A DNA stretch of 64,000 nt from Oasisia sp. SBJ-2009 (taxonomy: Eukaryota > Annelida > Polychaeta > Sabellida > Siboglinidae): NCBI GenBank assembly GCA_964017155.1, contig OZ024857.1, positions 19,897,404-19,961,403 on the forward strand, written 5' to 3'. Below are positions 34,816-61,605 of this stretch, piece after piece (within the stretch, counting starts at the first letter, position 1; each line of letters starts with the position of its first letter). The notes beneath the pieces are model-generated. The model ran no database searches. It was given only the letters and a program-made list of their open reading frames with translations, and was not told the DNA's origin. The position numbers and the translations under genes are program-made.

Positions 34816-36729
34816 GGTACCTTTCATCGACAGGGTCCCTAGGCCTAGGCTAATGATCGACCGTTTCATAAATGCAATAAATTTGGTGTTGACTGTTACT
34901 GTACTAACGTAATTGTATATGTGTAAACAAACACGCAAACTGATGTCATGCCCATGGGCGCATCCATGTTGTATGACACATCTTTACTCAAGTTTATGTG
35001 CTGAACGCGAACGGTCGATCATTAGGGACCCCCCTGACCCTGTGACCTATTGGGTGAGTAGCAGAGCTGCCAAGTCTCCCGATTTATCGGGAGATCTCCC
35101 GGAAATATAGCAAAATAAACCCAATCTCCCGGTCTCCCGGTTTTGATTTGCAATCTCCCGCAAAAGAATCGTTTTGTCTTTTTTTACGCGTATTTTTCGA
35201 TTTATTATGCCGGCGCACCCTTCTACGGTACACGGAAATTGCCGAGAGCAGCCGAGCGGAAACTATAGAAGTATATCCAACCGCAGGGTCTGTGACCTGT
35301 TGGCCTTCAATGTCAATGCAAGCAGCAGCTGCTACGGTATAAAACTTGACAGAGGCCTGGCAGATGGTGTCAGGAAGGCAGTCAGCAAGGCGAAAGCTGA
35401 CCTTGCAGTAGCAAGAGCTGAAGAACACATGATGGAAATGAAGACGCAAGAAGAGCACATCTAGAAATGGACAGATATGCAGTTCTGCTTGAACTATTTA
35501 TTTTGTGACTGCTGTTTATAGCTAAAATAAACTGTTACAAAGGGCGTGTAAGTCTCGCGCGCGAAAACGAGGCTGGGGGCAGTTGGGGGCAGAAGGTCCA
35601 TATTCTCCATGTTAAAGTATAGGACTTCGTTTTGTTTTTGGTTGTAATAATCGAATTGTTCCAGTCTAACAATTTCAGTTATACAGTCCGAAAGATTATT
35701 ACAAGCAAAAGCAGTGGAACACTTAGCCGGTGACAATGATCACGGAAATCATGAATTTTAATCGATTATAATGGTGGTTGCCATGGCAACATCGGCAAGT
35801 ACTTGCGTTTGGCAATCTTGACTAATGTTGAAAAGTGCCATTTTTCGCACAGTACTACATGTGTTTATCGAAACCACAACGTACAGCTATGTAAAATGCA
35901 AAATCCGTAAAAAAAAACACATACGGCTAACATGTGTGGGGAGTGTCTATTATCTGCACTACATAAATCGCTATGTCTATGATACTGTGGTAAACTCAAT
36001 ATTAAATCGGACATTTAAGATAAGAATGGTATAACACAAGATATTTATGTTCTGATTTTCCTAATATTCATCAGTCGGAAGTTACAACTGTCATCCATCG
36101 AATATTATTCTAATGACCAGTCCCCAAATCAGCTCCAATCGCGCGGAGTCTCGCCGTGTATCGTGACACACTTATGCGCCCTATACCACAACCATGTCCA
36201 TTTATATAATAGTGAAAGAATCTTGAAAGTCTCTGTAAACCCCAATAAAAAATATAAATTAATTATATATCCACACATGATAGTTTAAAATATAAAATAT
36301 TATTATTTAAAATATAGTTCATTTTCGAAGAGTTATAGGTGCTAAATATAAGCAAAAACGGCAGGAAATCATGTATTTGGCATTCTCAATTACAATTTTT
36401 TCCTGGGGGGGGGCATGCCCCCGGACCTTCCTAGCATCTCGGTTGCTTCACAACCTCGGGCAAGGCGCTTTGCGTCTTGCATATATTTCTCCCTCTTTTG
36501 ACATACTGAAGGAGGGAGATCTCCCGCATCACACTCAATTCAACTTGGCAGCTCTGGAGTAGGTAATCACTGCCGGTATTTTGTCACCAAATTGTATCAA
36601 ACAATTTTTTTGTGTTTGTAGAAATCGTCAATTAATATGCTTTGAATAGAGAATAATTTAAATTGCGTAACTACATCAAAGGCGCATAAAACGCAGAAAA
36701 CTGCGCAAAAACGGTCGATCATAGGTACC
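34816..36729 (+). mobile_element. GGTACC-ended repeat, copy A, carrying a nested insertion
   Basis: The outer repeat starts GGTACCTTTCATCGAC and ends with the inverted-type GGTCGATCATAGGTACC. The word CGGTCGATCAT (either strand) occurs at about 34853, 35014 and 36712. Without the nested 1.5-kb insertion it is about 413 bp. A homologous inverted copy lies at 60033-60492. No protein is encoded; it is a MITE-like element. Confidence 0.75.
35062..36556. mobile_element. 1.5-kb inverted-repeat DNA element with 6-bp target duplication
   Basis: Termini are CAGAGCTGCCAAGT (35062) and the complement ACTTGGCAGCTCTG (ending 36556, one base different further in). Both ends also carry GGGAGATCTCCC. GAGTAG flanks directly on both sides (35056-35061, 36557-36562). 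The homologous repeat at 60 kb has the single site GAGAAG and no insert, which defines the element exactly. An unrecognised frame (35174-35464, 96 codons, Ala/Glu-rich C-terminus) lies inside; no transposase is visible. Confidence 0.85.
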
Positions 36730-36994
36730 CCGAAGCTAATGGTATTACCTATCATCTTCCGGGAATTCATTCTTCCATTAATTCATCTATACGAAACTAT
36801 TTGGACAAGCTATTTCTCTGAATCTATTCTATGTATATTTGTGCATCCACATTTCCTTTAGTTTTGCATCGGGGCTGAAATTTAATTTTCTATCTGAACT
36901 AATAGTCTCGCTTAACCGACTGTCGGTCGGCTGCGGAACTACGCCGAGAAGACAGTCTGGTACCATTTATAGCTTTTGTTTGGTATCCGCATGA

Positions 36995-37340
36995 TCTATA
37001 CAATGCTGCCACCTCACGGACACTGCCGTAATATATATTTTTTTATAAACAACTGCAAATTTGTATTTCTGTTTATTTTGTGTTAATATAAGTTTAATTC
37101 TGAATATTTTTTTTTATAATACAGCATTATTTGATAAAAAGGTATCCTTATTTAATCAGTATGATATCCATGTGGGGCTAGACAATGCTGCCACCTCACG
37201 GATACTAGTTAAACATGCCGTAATTCTTATTTTATAAACAACTGTAAATTTGAATTTTTACTTACTTTTGTGTTAATATAAGTTCAATGTTGAATACTTT
37301 TCATATGATATTATTATCTTGTAAAAGTATATCGTTATTT
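36995..37340. repeat. tandem pair of a 183-bp unit with AATGCTGCCACCTCACGGA
   Basis: AATGCTGCCACCTCACGGA occurs at about 37002 and 37185, followed each time by GCCGTAAT, TTTATAAACAACTG and TTGTGTTAATATAAGTT. A third, partial copy of CTGCCACCTCACGGA is at about 37468. Confidence 0.8.
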
Positions 37341-37539
37341 TAATTTTTATTTCCTAGTTGGCCTGAGAGCCAATCAGCGTCTCTACCCTAATCTGAGGTA
37401 AGGCTACCCGGATGTAGAAACTTAAGCCCATTAATGTCCCAGGCGGAGTTGAGGGGCTTAAAAGTGCTGCCACCTCACGGAGTCTGGGTAACCGAGGCTA
37501 CTGAACTAACTACTTATGAAACTTTAAAGCAAAAAAATA

Positions 37540-37830
37540 AAGGGCTCAGGCTCGGAGGCAGAGCGCTCCGATTGGACCCCCACCAGATGAAGCTCAAGAT
37601 AACGATGTTTACGTCGACTCGGCGTGTTTAAATTGCTCTAAAACACAAATAATTGTTTTTTAAATCTGACTTCTTTGTACCGGAAGTGATGTAGAATCAC
37701 ATTGCGAACACATAGACATCGATATAAGGTGAAAAAAACGGTTTTGAAAGTATAAGATTACCCAAATTAAAAGCTAAAGGTTTCAGGCAGAGCATTCGGA
37801 TGGGACCCCCCACCAGATGAAGCTCATATC
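37540..37830. repeat. duplicated GGCAGAGC...CACCAGATGAAGCTC segment
   Basis: GGCAGAGCGCTCCGATTGGA followed by CACCAGATGAAGCTCA (about 37558-37604) recurs in similar form at about 37786-37829. Local repeat; no gene seen around it. Confidence 0.6.
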
Positions 37831-37984
37831 TGACTTCGAGATGGTACAGAGGAAAGAAAGATTTTCCATGACTTTACAGTATGGACAGATTTAGAACATC
37901 GGCAGGTGCCAGACTTAAGTTTCCAAAGCTTGGAAGCAGAATAAGTCAACAAGGCCTGTAAAAGGCTGTATGATGTACAAAGTC

Positions 37985-38790
37985 ATAAATGAAAAATTAT
38001 TTTAAGTACAAATACATTGGAAAATATTTCAAATACTTTTTAAATACTTTATAATTTTTAAGTTACTATATAGGTACAAAAAAGCAAATTAAATATCGAG
38101 ACATTCAGTTTATAGTCATAATTAGTGTTTTACTCAGTCATACAACGACAGACAGACTCTGCAGTGCTAGGGAGTCTTGTTATTGCTAACTACATCACAA
38201 TGACAACTGACTCAGAAACCTCTATCCACAGAGGTAAAGGCCATAATCTGTTGTTTGTTAAGTTAAAAAGCAAGGAGGTCCATAATAAAATGACTATTTT
38301 GTCCTCAGAAGAGACAATGCTAATGACTGCTAGGATTTGGTGAGGAAGTGTGACATCTCCACTAGAAAAACAGCCTGGATACCAGAATGATGCCAGCTTG
38401 GAGCCTGACTAAAGAACAAAGGGGAATTGACCTGTGGTGCTAATCCATCCTCTGGCTCTGAGCAAACAAAAGTTGTGGTCACTACCAGGGCCATGTGGGA
38501 TACCTGCTGTCAAGTGTCTTCTTCAGTATTTAGCACTGTTGGGTGAAAAACACATTAAAATTGCAATCAATGGGTATTTTGAAGATTGAAAACAATTGTT
38601 TTTTTAAAGGTGATTTGTAGTGAAAGTAATCAGTTTGGCAGGCATTACATGTGATCATAAAACAAAAATGTTGATACTGACAATGTATTTGAAAATGTCA
38701 AATATTTTAGGAAAGTATTTAAATACAATTACAATACTTTTTATTTGTAAACATCAAATACAATAAAGTATTTAAATAATTGTGCAAACA
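37985..38790. mobile_element. degenerate hAT-like non-autonomous element (tentative)
   Basis: Both ends carry AAATACTTT and AAAGTATTTAAATA words in opposite sense (about 38026-38060 and 38695-38780), with a 72-codon frame of unknown nature between. Termini and target duplication are not defined. Confidence 0.3.
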
Positions 38791-39204
38791 ATGGTTTTAT
38801 TAGATAGTGCAAAGAAATTGAGATGTGTTACTACTCTGGATTTTACTTAATTTTGAAATGGCTAACATTTAGCTTGTACAGGCCTATACAACAAGGATTC
38901 AAATAGAGGGTGCCCCTGCATCATTATCATATATGGTGCACATAAAAAAGTCCATAATGACTTGTATATTAGTTATCTAAAATCTTATATAAATTGTATG
39001 GTTTGAAAATTGCCCAGAACACAGCTGTGCAATTTATATACATTAAAAATATAAACTTGCCAATATGTTTACCTTATTACTGTGAAATATAGCTTTTGAT
39101 CATAATTGATATTTATTCATTATTCATGTTGGGTAATGCTGATCAAATGTACACTACCTTGCTAGATGACATAGATCTTCATCTAATGACTGGTTTTATT
39201 TCAG
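38791..39204. other. intron or upstream DNA of the zinc-finger gene
   Basis: AT-rich, no coding signal. It ends with the acceptor GGTTTTATTTCAG at 39192-39204. An upstream non-coding or short coding exon must exist further left if this acceptor is used; I could not identify it. Confidence 0.4.
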
Positions 39205-41304
39205 ATCCACAACTATCGACAGCCGTTGTGTCTACAATGATGTGACAAGGCTGCAAAGACTCATCCAACGAGAGTTCTCAAACAGCAAAACAATAAGCAA
39301 GTACTACCAGTGTCACCACACGCCAGGAGGGAAAGCATACAAGCTGTGCTCACAAAGAAAGAGAGTACCACTCAAGCTGCGGCATCCAAGAAGTACGGCT
39401 TGTGTAGACTGTAGAGTCGAGGCTTAAAGCACATGTCACGGAGAGAAACCATCTTAAGCGTGATGTCTGTAGGCCCTACTTCTGACACAATGGTCAGTGA
39501 CCTGAACACGGACATGTGCATTGATGAGACGTCAAGATTTATATGTGACACTTGTGGAGCACGATTTTTGCATAGCAAATCTTTGAAATCACACCGGCGT
39601 GTCCATCCTATTGAGAGGCCTTTTAAATGTGACACTTGTGAAGCACGGTTTATATGCAGTAAATCTTTGACGGCACACTTGCGCGTGCATACATGTGAGA
39701 AACGTTACAAATGTGGCACGTGTGGCAAACAGTTTTTACAGAGATACAGTTTAAAGATACACATGAGCACTCATACCGGTGAGAAAGCCTTTAAATGTGA
39801 CACCTGTGGCAAGTGTTTTGCACGCCCAAGTAGTTTAGCAACCCATATTCACAGTCATACTGGTAACAAACCATTTCAATGTGAAATTTGTGGAGCACAA
39901 TTTACACGTTCTGATAGTTTCAAGATACACACCCGTACGCATACTGGTGAAAAACGGTACAAATGTGACACGTGTGGAGCACACTTTGCACAAAGTGCTG
40001 CATTACGGACACATATGCTCACACATACAGGTGAGAAACGCTTCAAATGTGATATATGTGAAAAGCATTTTTCACTACGCAATAGCTTAAAGTTACACAT
40101 GCGCTGCCACACAGGTGAGAAACCCTACAAATGTGACACGTGTGGTGCACACTTCGCACAGAGTTCTGCATTACAAACACACGCGCGCACTCACACAGGT
40201 GAGAAACCTTACAAATGTAACACATGTGATGCACGTTATGCACAAAAAAGTTACTTGACGATCCATATGAACAACCACACACATGCGATACACTACAAAT
40301 GTGACACATGTGGGGCACGCTTTTTAGCTGCTAATTGTTTAAAAGCACACCTACTCATTCACACAGGTGAGAAACCTTACAAATGTGACATTTGTGGCGC
40401 AAACTTTAGAATTAGCAATACTTTGAAGACACATATCCGTACCCACACCGGGGAAAAACCCTTCAAGTGTGATATTTGCGGGTCAACATTTAGATTTAGA
40501 GCTAATTTTAAGACACATGTCCGCACCCATACAGGTGAGAAACCTTTCACGTGTGACATGTGTGGCAAACACTTCTCACAGAATATTGGTTTACAGATAC
40601 ATATGCGCACTCACACTGGAGAGAAACCCTGCAAGTGTGATTTGTGTGGTGCCTGCTTTGCGCAGAATAGTTTGTTACAGTCACATATTCGCATTCACAC
40701 AGGGGAGAAACCTTACAAGTGTGAATCCTGTGGTGCATGTTTCACGGAGAGTGGTCCTTTACGGAGACATATGCGCACTCACACTGGAGAGAAACCTTAC
40801 AAATGTGACACTTGCGGGGCAAAGTTTGGGCGTAGTAGTAATTTGAAGGTACATATTCGCACACACACTGGTGAGAAGCCTTACAAGTGTGACACGTGTG
40901 GCAAACACTTCTCACAGAATGGTGGTTTAAAGTCACATATGCGCACTCACACGGGCGAGAAACCCTACAAGTGTGATTTCTGTAGTGCCTGCTTCGCAAA
41001 TAATAGTATGTTACACTCACATATTCGCATTCACACAGGGGAGAAACCTTACAAGTGTGAATCCTGTGGTGCATGTTTCACAGAGAGTAGTGCTTTACGG
41101 AGACATATGCGCACTCACACTGGAGAGAAACGTTACAAATGTGACACTTGCGGGGCAAAGTTTAGAGCTAGTAGTAGTTTGAAGGTACATATTCGCACAC
41201 ACACTGGTGAGAAGCCTTACAAGTGTGACACGTGTGGCAAACACTTCTCACAGAATATTGGTTTACAGTCACATGTGCACACTCACACTGGCGAGAAACC
41301 CTGA
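39205..41304 (+). CDS. C2H2 zinc-finger protein with 21 fingers (CDS 39433-41304)
   Basis: The exon opens at the acceptor TTTATTTCAG; the reading frame from ATG 39433 is 623 codons. After about 35 residues it is an unbroken run of C2H2 fingers (C-x2-C-x12-H-x3-H) joined by TGEKPYKC linkers, the standard layout of nuclear sequence-specific DNA-binding proteins. No KRAB, BTB or ZAD domain is visible in this exon. Fingers 13-16 and 17-20 are a duplicated four-finger block (KHFSQN, ACFAQN, ACFTES, AKF-type order), and finger 21 starts a third round. The frame stops at TGA (41302-41304) inside the next linker, where sister copies have TGC. An in-frame TAG lies upstream of ATG 39433, so this Met is the likely start unless an upstream exon joins in. 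Confidence 0.88.
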
Positions 41305-41463
<159 letters not shown>

Positions 41464-42082
41464 TAAGAGAGAAACATTATTAAATTGTGTTGTCATCCCA
41501 GCAAGTTGGACACAATGTAGTGGCTACTAAACAGACAATTGTTTGACAAAATAGTGTCTGTTGGCAGTGCTGACAATAGTTCTGGATTGTTTGATGTTGT
41601 GTCCTGAACAGTGTGGACTGGACATTGCCTTGTCAATAGTGGACACAGTAGGAATGTTGTTTATTTTATGTTGTAACTAATGCAACGATTATCACGTCAG
41701 TTGCAAGAGGTTCTTGCATAAAGTTGTCACATAGTTGACCATTCAGACTTGAAGGCATTGTGGCATAATGTCTCCTTGTGGTTGAACATGTATTCTTGAA
41801 GAAATCATGGATGTGCATGTTTTTTCTCTGCCTAATATTGTTGTTGTGTAGATTGAGGCTGGGTCTAATCTGTGTTATTCCATAGTGAAATTATTTACAT
41901 GACATTGATAGGCTAATGTTTTTGGGTACTAAATGGACCAAAGCATAGCTAAAATATATTTATGTTAGCTGGGATAAGATCTCTTGCCTGTATCATTGGT
42001 ATACATCAAGGTATTAAAAATTATTTTTAATAGCTTTTATAGGGTAAATCTTTTTTGATATAAGATTATTAATGTATCTCTC

Positions 42083-42088
42083 AATAAA
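42083..42088 (+). terminator. AATAAA poly(A) signal, candidate for the zinc-finger gene
   Basis: First clear AATAAA on the plus strand downstream of the zinc-finger stop, about 780 bp away, followed by AT-rich DNA. Confidence 0.4.
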
Positions 42089-42199
42089 GTAACACTGATT
42101 ATTTAGATATTTACGAGATGTGCAATATGTAGCATGCTTAGGCGGCAAGTAAGTTGCATTAGGAACCCCATCTGATGGATATTATCTATGTGTTGGTGT

Positions 42200-42426
42200 A
42201 CCTGCCAACTGTCCCAGATTTTCCGGGAGTCTCCCAGTTGTTGTGACTTATGGAAAGTAAGCTAATCTCCTGGATATTTGTTTGTGATCTCCAATATTAG
42301 TCTCCCTCTGTCTTCCAAAGTCCAGACCAATAATACAGAGTTGTTGCAAGTTACAATAAATATACAGGGCTGAACTGTTGACTCGCATAAAATATTTAGT
42401 CTCCCGGATTTCAATAGTCGGCAGGT
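42200..42426. mobile_element. 227-bp MITE with ACCTGCC ends
   Basis: It starts ACCTGCCAACTGTCCCAG and ends GTCGGCAGGT. Both sides hold CCGGGAG/CTCCCGG motifs (42223 and 42401). The terminal layout (GCCAA-type end, then CTCCC and CCGGGAG) resembles the 1.5-kb element at 35062, suggesting a shared superfamily. No clear target duplication. Confidence 0.55.
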
Positions 42427-44191
42427 TTTATCAGTATTGTCATAATGTTACTCAGTTTAAGATGTGCATAGCCTGATGTATTCTGTTATGCAATGTAATG
42501 TTTGTAGTTTACAGGTATCTCAGGTTAGCAAGTATTACTTACATGATTTTGTTGTAGAAACTTGGTTTTAATGAACCATATGGGTGACACTTAATATGAC
42601 TGTTGGCCAATAAAAAGTGATCAGATCATCAATGTGTACCGGTATTTGTCAACTTGACCTGTAGCACTTTTACGTGTTTTATAGTGACAGTCTTGATGTG
42701 GTCGTTACTGAATTGTTTCACTGTACTTATGTAATGTGAAAATAACGTTTAGTCTGCTTCTGATGAATGAATCAGTTTGGGTGATGGCAAAGGATATTGC
42801 ATGTCTATACATTGTTGCTACTGGAGTATTAATACACACAGGTGTATTTATTGATTTTAGGATGAAGTTAATTTAGGATGGTGATGGAATACATGTGAAC
42901 TGTAAGCCTTGTTACTTTGTACAATGTGTTGGCCAAGTGGTCTGCAGAAACCTCTTCCAGTCTGATGTCACAATTAAAAATGATGCACGAGGGAGGTATA
43001 TACTAGGTTATTAGCCTACTAGGTTAAAGTCTTACTTCAGAACCGCCAGTCAAAGCAAGTAACCAAAGAAATGAGCATTCCTGGATGCTTCGGATAAACG
43101 TTTTACATATATTAGATATTGTATTCCGACTGAAATCTCTCACATCAGATTTATTGTAACTTTAAACAAAGTAGAAATAAAGAGAAATTCTTTACAGAAA
43201 ACAAAACGTTGGAGGGGTGAACAATATTTTATGTTCTATCCTAGCAATTAATGCAAAAACAATGCACACACAGAAATAATGATAGTATGACACTATACAA
43301 TATTACACTATACTATCATTGCATAATAATGTAAATTGTCTTTAACTCAATTTTGGATGTAGGCCTACTTTATTGACACGTTATAGAACAGTCGGAAAAA
43401 CCTTGTGCACAAATAACCCATAGCATTTCACTCTAATTCTGAGGTGGCCATGAATGATAGACGTACAAATATTTAATATGCGTACATATAATTTACTGTT
43501 TAAACGTCATAGTATTTAGTAATTTACAAATGGATCTGGCAAGAGCCAACTGATGAGCTAACAATCTCAGCTTTTCGTACAATACTGAACAAATGGGGTT
43601 TGCATACCTGATTATGTTGCATAATTTCATAGTTGTAATATCGCTATGACTGATTAAGGGACAAGATCAGTAGTCATGTGCCTTACAGTTTACTACATGA
43701 TTATTATTACATACATTCACATAAATAAACTTCCTAGTAGTAATTTAAATATCTATGACACATGGTGTGTATGTGCATTGGAATGATGAGATCAGAAATA
43801 ATACCAACTCAGGCCTTTGCCTATAAAACATACTGTGTTATTGCATCTACGTGGACCCAACAGGTGAAAAAACTGATAAATAAACATGTATTTAATTCTC
43901 ATAAGTATAACATTATCATCACTAAATCTGCTTGAGAAAAATCATGTATACATACAAATTTGAGGCATTTTGTTGATGAAACTAGAGACACGATTCCTGC
44001 AGCGTGTACATCAGTCCTGCTCATGTCGATGACGCCAAATGTACGCGTGACCAGTCACTTAGAGGTGGCTGCAGAATAGCTCCATTCAGCCATCTGCATC
44101 TATGTAGGTATGGCTAATATTTCAATATCTTTAAAAATTATGTGCAAGTTCATTCAAAACAAACTCTCCATTCAGTTGTGGTGCAAAACAA
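42427..44191. other. between zinc-finger and ABCB8 genes, nothing recognised
   Basis: AT-rich DNA. On the minus strand the first poly(A)-like word past the ABCB8 stop is ATTAAA (complement at 43891-43896), about 300 bp away, a plausible but unproven transcript end. The ABCB8 3' UTR presumably occupies the right part. Confidence 0.4.
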
Positions 44192-59005
<14,814 letters not shown>

Positions 59006-59329
59006 GATTGGAATAAACATCAACGTTTTTATTTTAACAAGTTCAACAATTAAAATTACTAGCAGCAATATTCTTTTTAAGGGTCTGTTGTTAATGAAAG
59101 AGATTATGAAGACTAAATTAGTAAATATAAATAAAATAATTGCAATCGAAGATTGTACAGTTTTGTACTTTTTTTATACATTTAAAAAATGTGAATTACT
59201 GTTTATAAATAATTATCAACATAGGGATTCAATAAATAAATATACAAACTTTTTTATAATTCCTGGAAAATAATATAACATTACTTTCTTCTAAATATAA
59301 AATAACAAATGTTGCGTTTTACAATTCCA

Positions 59330-59820
59330 AGGTGCATAGAGTGCGCACTTAGGCCCAGATTACGAGATAGCTTTTTCAACTTGGGCCAATATTTGCTCAA
59401 TCAGTCCAATGTTGGCATGTCATCATTACCCCAATATTGGCGAGGCCCTTGCCCAGGCCATCGTCAGCCCAACATCGGTACATTCGGGGCAGCAACCAAA
59501 TCTACATGTCAAAGCGGAAAAAACGACAATCCAGGGCTTTTCATTGGCACTGGCCAAATTGTCTGACACATGTTTTGAAGTTTTCGGGCCAGTTCAGGCC
59601 ACCAGTTAAAAACATTTACTGGCCCGACAGGCCACTGGTTTCAATCCGGATGACCAAAGCAAAGCGTTGCAGTCTTGCAAAGCAACGGGCACCTCAGGAT
59701 CTTCATAGTTTGGTTACAATATTCGGGCCTTTGGATGGGCCAGTAACTTTTCAAATCTACTGGCCCCCGCACCAGTGGATACAAAACTTAATATCAAGGC
59801 CTGCAATCTGTTGTTTGGTT
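59330..59820. repeat. dispersed repeat with GGGCCAATATT and GGGCCAGT motifs
   Basis: Recurring words TTGGGCCAATATT, CCCAATATTGGC, GGCCCGACAGG and CGGGCCTTTGG in both senses suggest a degenerate inverted-repeat element. Overlapping frames of 66-128 codons match nothing known. Confidence 0.35.
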
Positions 59821-60032
59821 TAACACTGGAATCCAAGGTTGGCATTCCAAACTGAAGGCAGACTCCCAATATCGAATATAAATGCTATCTGCTGGTGCAT
59901 ATAGTCATTGTCATAGGCATATACTGTAGCTAGATCATGTCATGGGTGTGACATGTATGTATCATGATATTGATATCTGGCCCACCTTAAATTTAACTGA
60001 ATTTGCCTACGTTTCAATAGCGTTGCCGTTGA

Positions 60033-60492
60033 GGTACCTATGATTGACCGTTTTTGCATAGTTTTCCACGTTTTATTCGCCTTTGACAAAGCCCAGGCTT
60101 TGATGTAAAGTTACGCAATTTAAATTATTCTCTATTCAAAGCATATTCATTGACGATTTCTACAAACACCAAAAAATTTTTTTGATACAATTTGGTGACA
60201 AAATACCGGCACTGATTACCTTCTCACCTAATAGGTCACAGGAGCGTCCCTAAATGATCGACCGTTAACGGTTCAGCACATAAACTTAATTGAGTAATGA
60301 TGTGTCAACAATGATTTTATTCGCCCATGACATCAGTTCGCGTATTTGTTTACACATAAGCAATTAGGCCTACGTTAGTACAGTAACAGTCAACACCAAA
60401 TCACCGAATTTATTGCATTTATGAAACGGTCGATCATTAGCATTAGCCTAGCCCTAGGCCCTAGCCTAGGGACCCTGTCGATGAAAGGTACC
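60033..60492 (-). mobile_element. GGTACC-ended repeat, copy B (empty site)
   Basis: Inverted relative of 34816-36729. Read on the minus strand it gives the same series (GGTACCTTTCATCGACAGGG, ATGATCGACCGTTTCATAAA, TGTGACCTATT) and passes straight from GGTGAGAAG to GTAATCAGTGCC, without the 1.5-kb insertion of copy A. About 460 bp, no protein. Confidence 0.8.
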
Positions 60493-60941
60493 CACACGCT
60501 ACTTTAAATCAACGTATTATTCATAAGTATATCAAAAATATAGGTCTAACAATGAATTCGAGTTAGGTCTGGATTCTACACCAGTGGTTGACAATTTGGA
60601 CAGTTGTCATGAAGTTGTGGAGCTACCGGTATACTGGTTGTTGGTGGTTGATACCTTGATTATCGCTCACATGACTACCTATACGCAACATTTCATTTAC
60701 CGCATTGTGCCCACGGTGAGTTGTAACTTCTGGCACATGAAAGCTCTATTGCAGTCTGCTAGAATCCTGCAAAAGTTGGCCATGGTGCTTTTTTGCAGTT
60801 AGTAATTTAGCTACACCGACATCCGATTTTAAAATGACCTCTGGGCGCCGCCATTAGTGGCCGCTGTCAGCTGTCAGGATGAGATGATTCGTACCCATGA
60901 CAATTCGCACCCGTAACATTTCACACCCTTATCTTATCTCT
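60493..60941. other. no recognisable gene
   Basis: A 72-codon plus-strand frame (60584-60802) is open but unrecognised. Nothing else seen. Confidence 0.4.
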
Positions 60942-60946
60942 GCGTG

Positions 60947-60978
<32 letters not shown>

Positions 60979-61022
60979 TGCTTTCGTGCGTTCGTGCGTT
61001 CGTGCGTTCGTGAGTGCGTGCG
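60942..61022. repeat. GT/GCGT microsatellite
   Basis: GTGTGT followed by GCGTGCGT and TTCGTGCG units. Confidence 0.95.
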
Positions 61023-61324
61023 TGAAAACCCTGCGAAAGGAAAAGACCTAGAGGAAAACCGGCGAGACAATGGAGGGACGAACTATATATAGCAACTATA
61101 CTAGAAGGGTACCATCTGGCAGGGGATAGCTCAAGATAGGCAGATGTGGAAGTAGCATGCTGAGGCCTATATTGCGTCAGCCGTGGGAACAGCGCAAGTA
61201 CGTACAGCCACAAATTGGAAGACGGATACACGACTGTTGGGAATCCCAATATAATAACCCGTTCACGTCCTAAACATTTTGGATGTAACACGAGTGGCTG
61301 GTGGCTGAAATGACCCGACCCTTA

Positions 61325-61605
61325 CACAAAAATAGCATTCAAATACCATTCAAATACCATTGGTTTTTGAATGGTTTTTGAATGGTACTTGAAAGGTCCT
61401 AGGGGATATAATGGCCAAGGGTATTTGAATAGTATCTGAAAGGTTTTTTGAATGATAATTTGAATGGTATTTTGGATTCTTTGTATCATTCAGTGGTATC
61501 GAATGGTATTTTAAATTACCGTTCAGAGTACCACTGAGTCCTGCTGAAATATCATTGATACTGAATGGTATTCAATGGTAATCAATGGTATACCATTGGT
61601 CTTTT
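61325..61605. repeat. AATGGTATTTGAA degenerate repeat with inverted copies
   Basis: About fifteen AATGGTA/TACCATT words in both orientations, including CAAATACCATT at the left and TTCAATGGTAATCAATGGTA at the right, so the block can fold on itself. Non-coding. Confidence 0.75.

Noticed and set aside
35174..35464. 96-codon frame inside the 1.5-kb element as a transposase
   Set aside because: No catalytic motif, no zinc finger or recognisable domain; too short.
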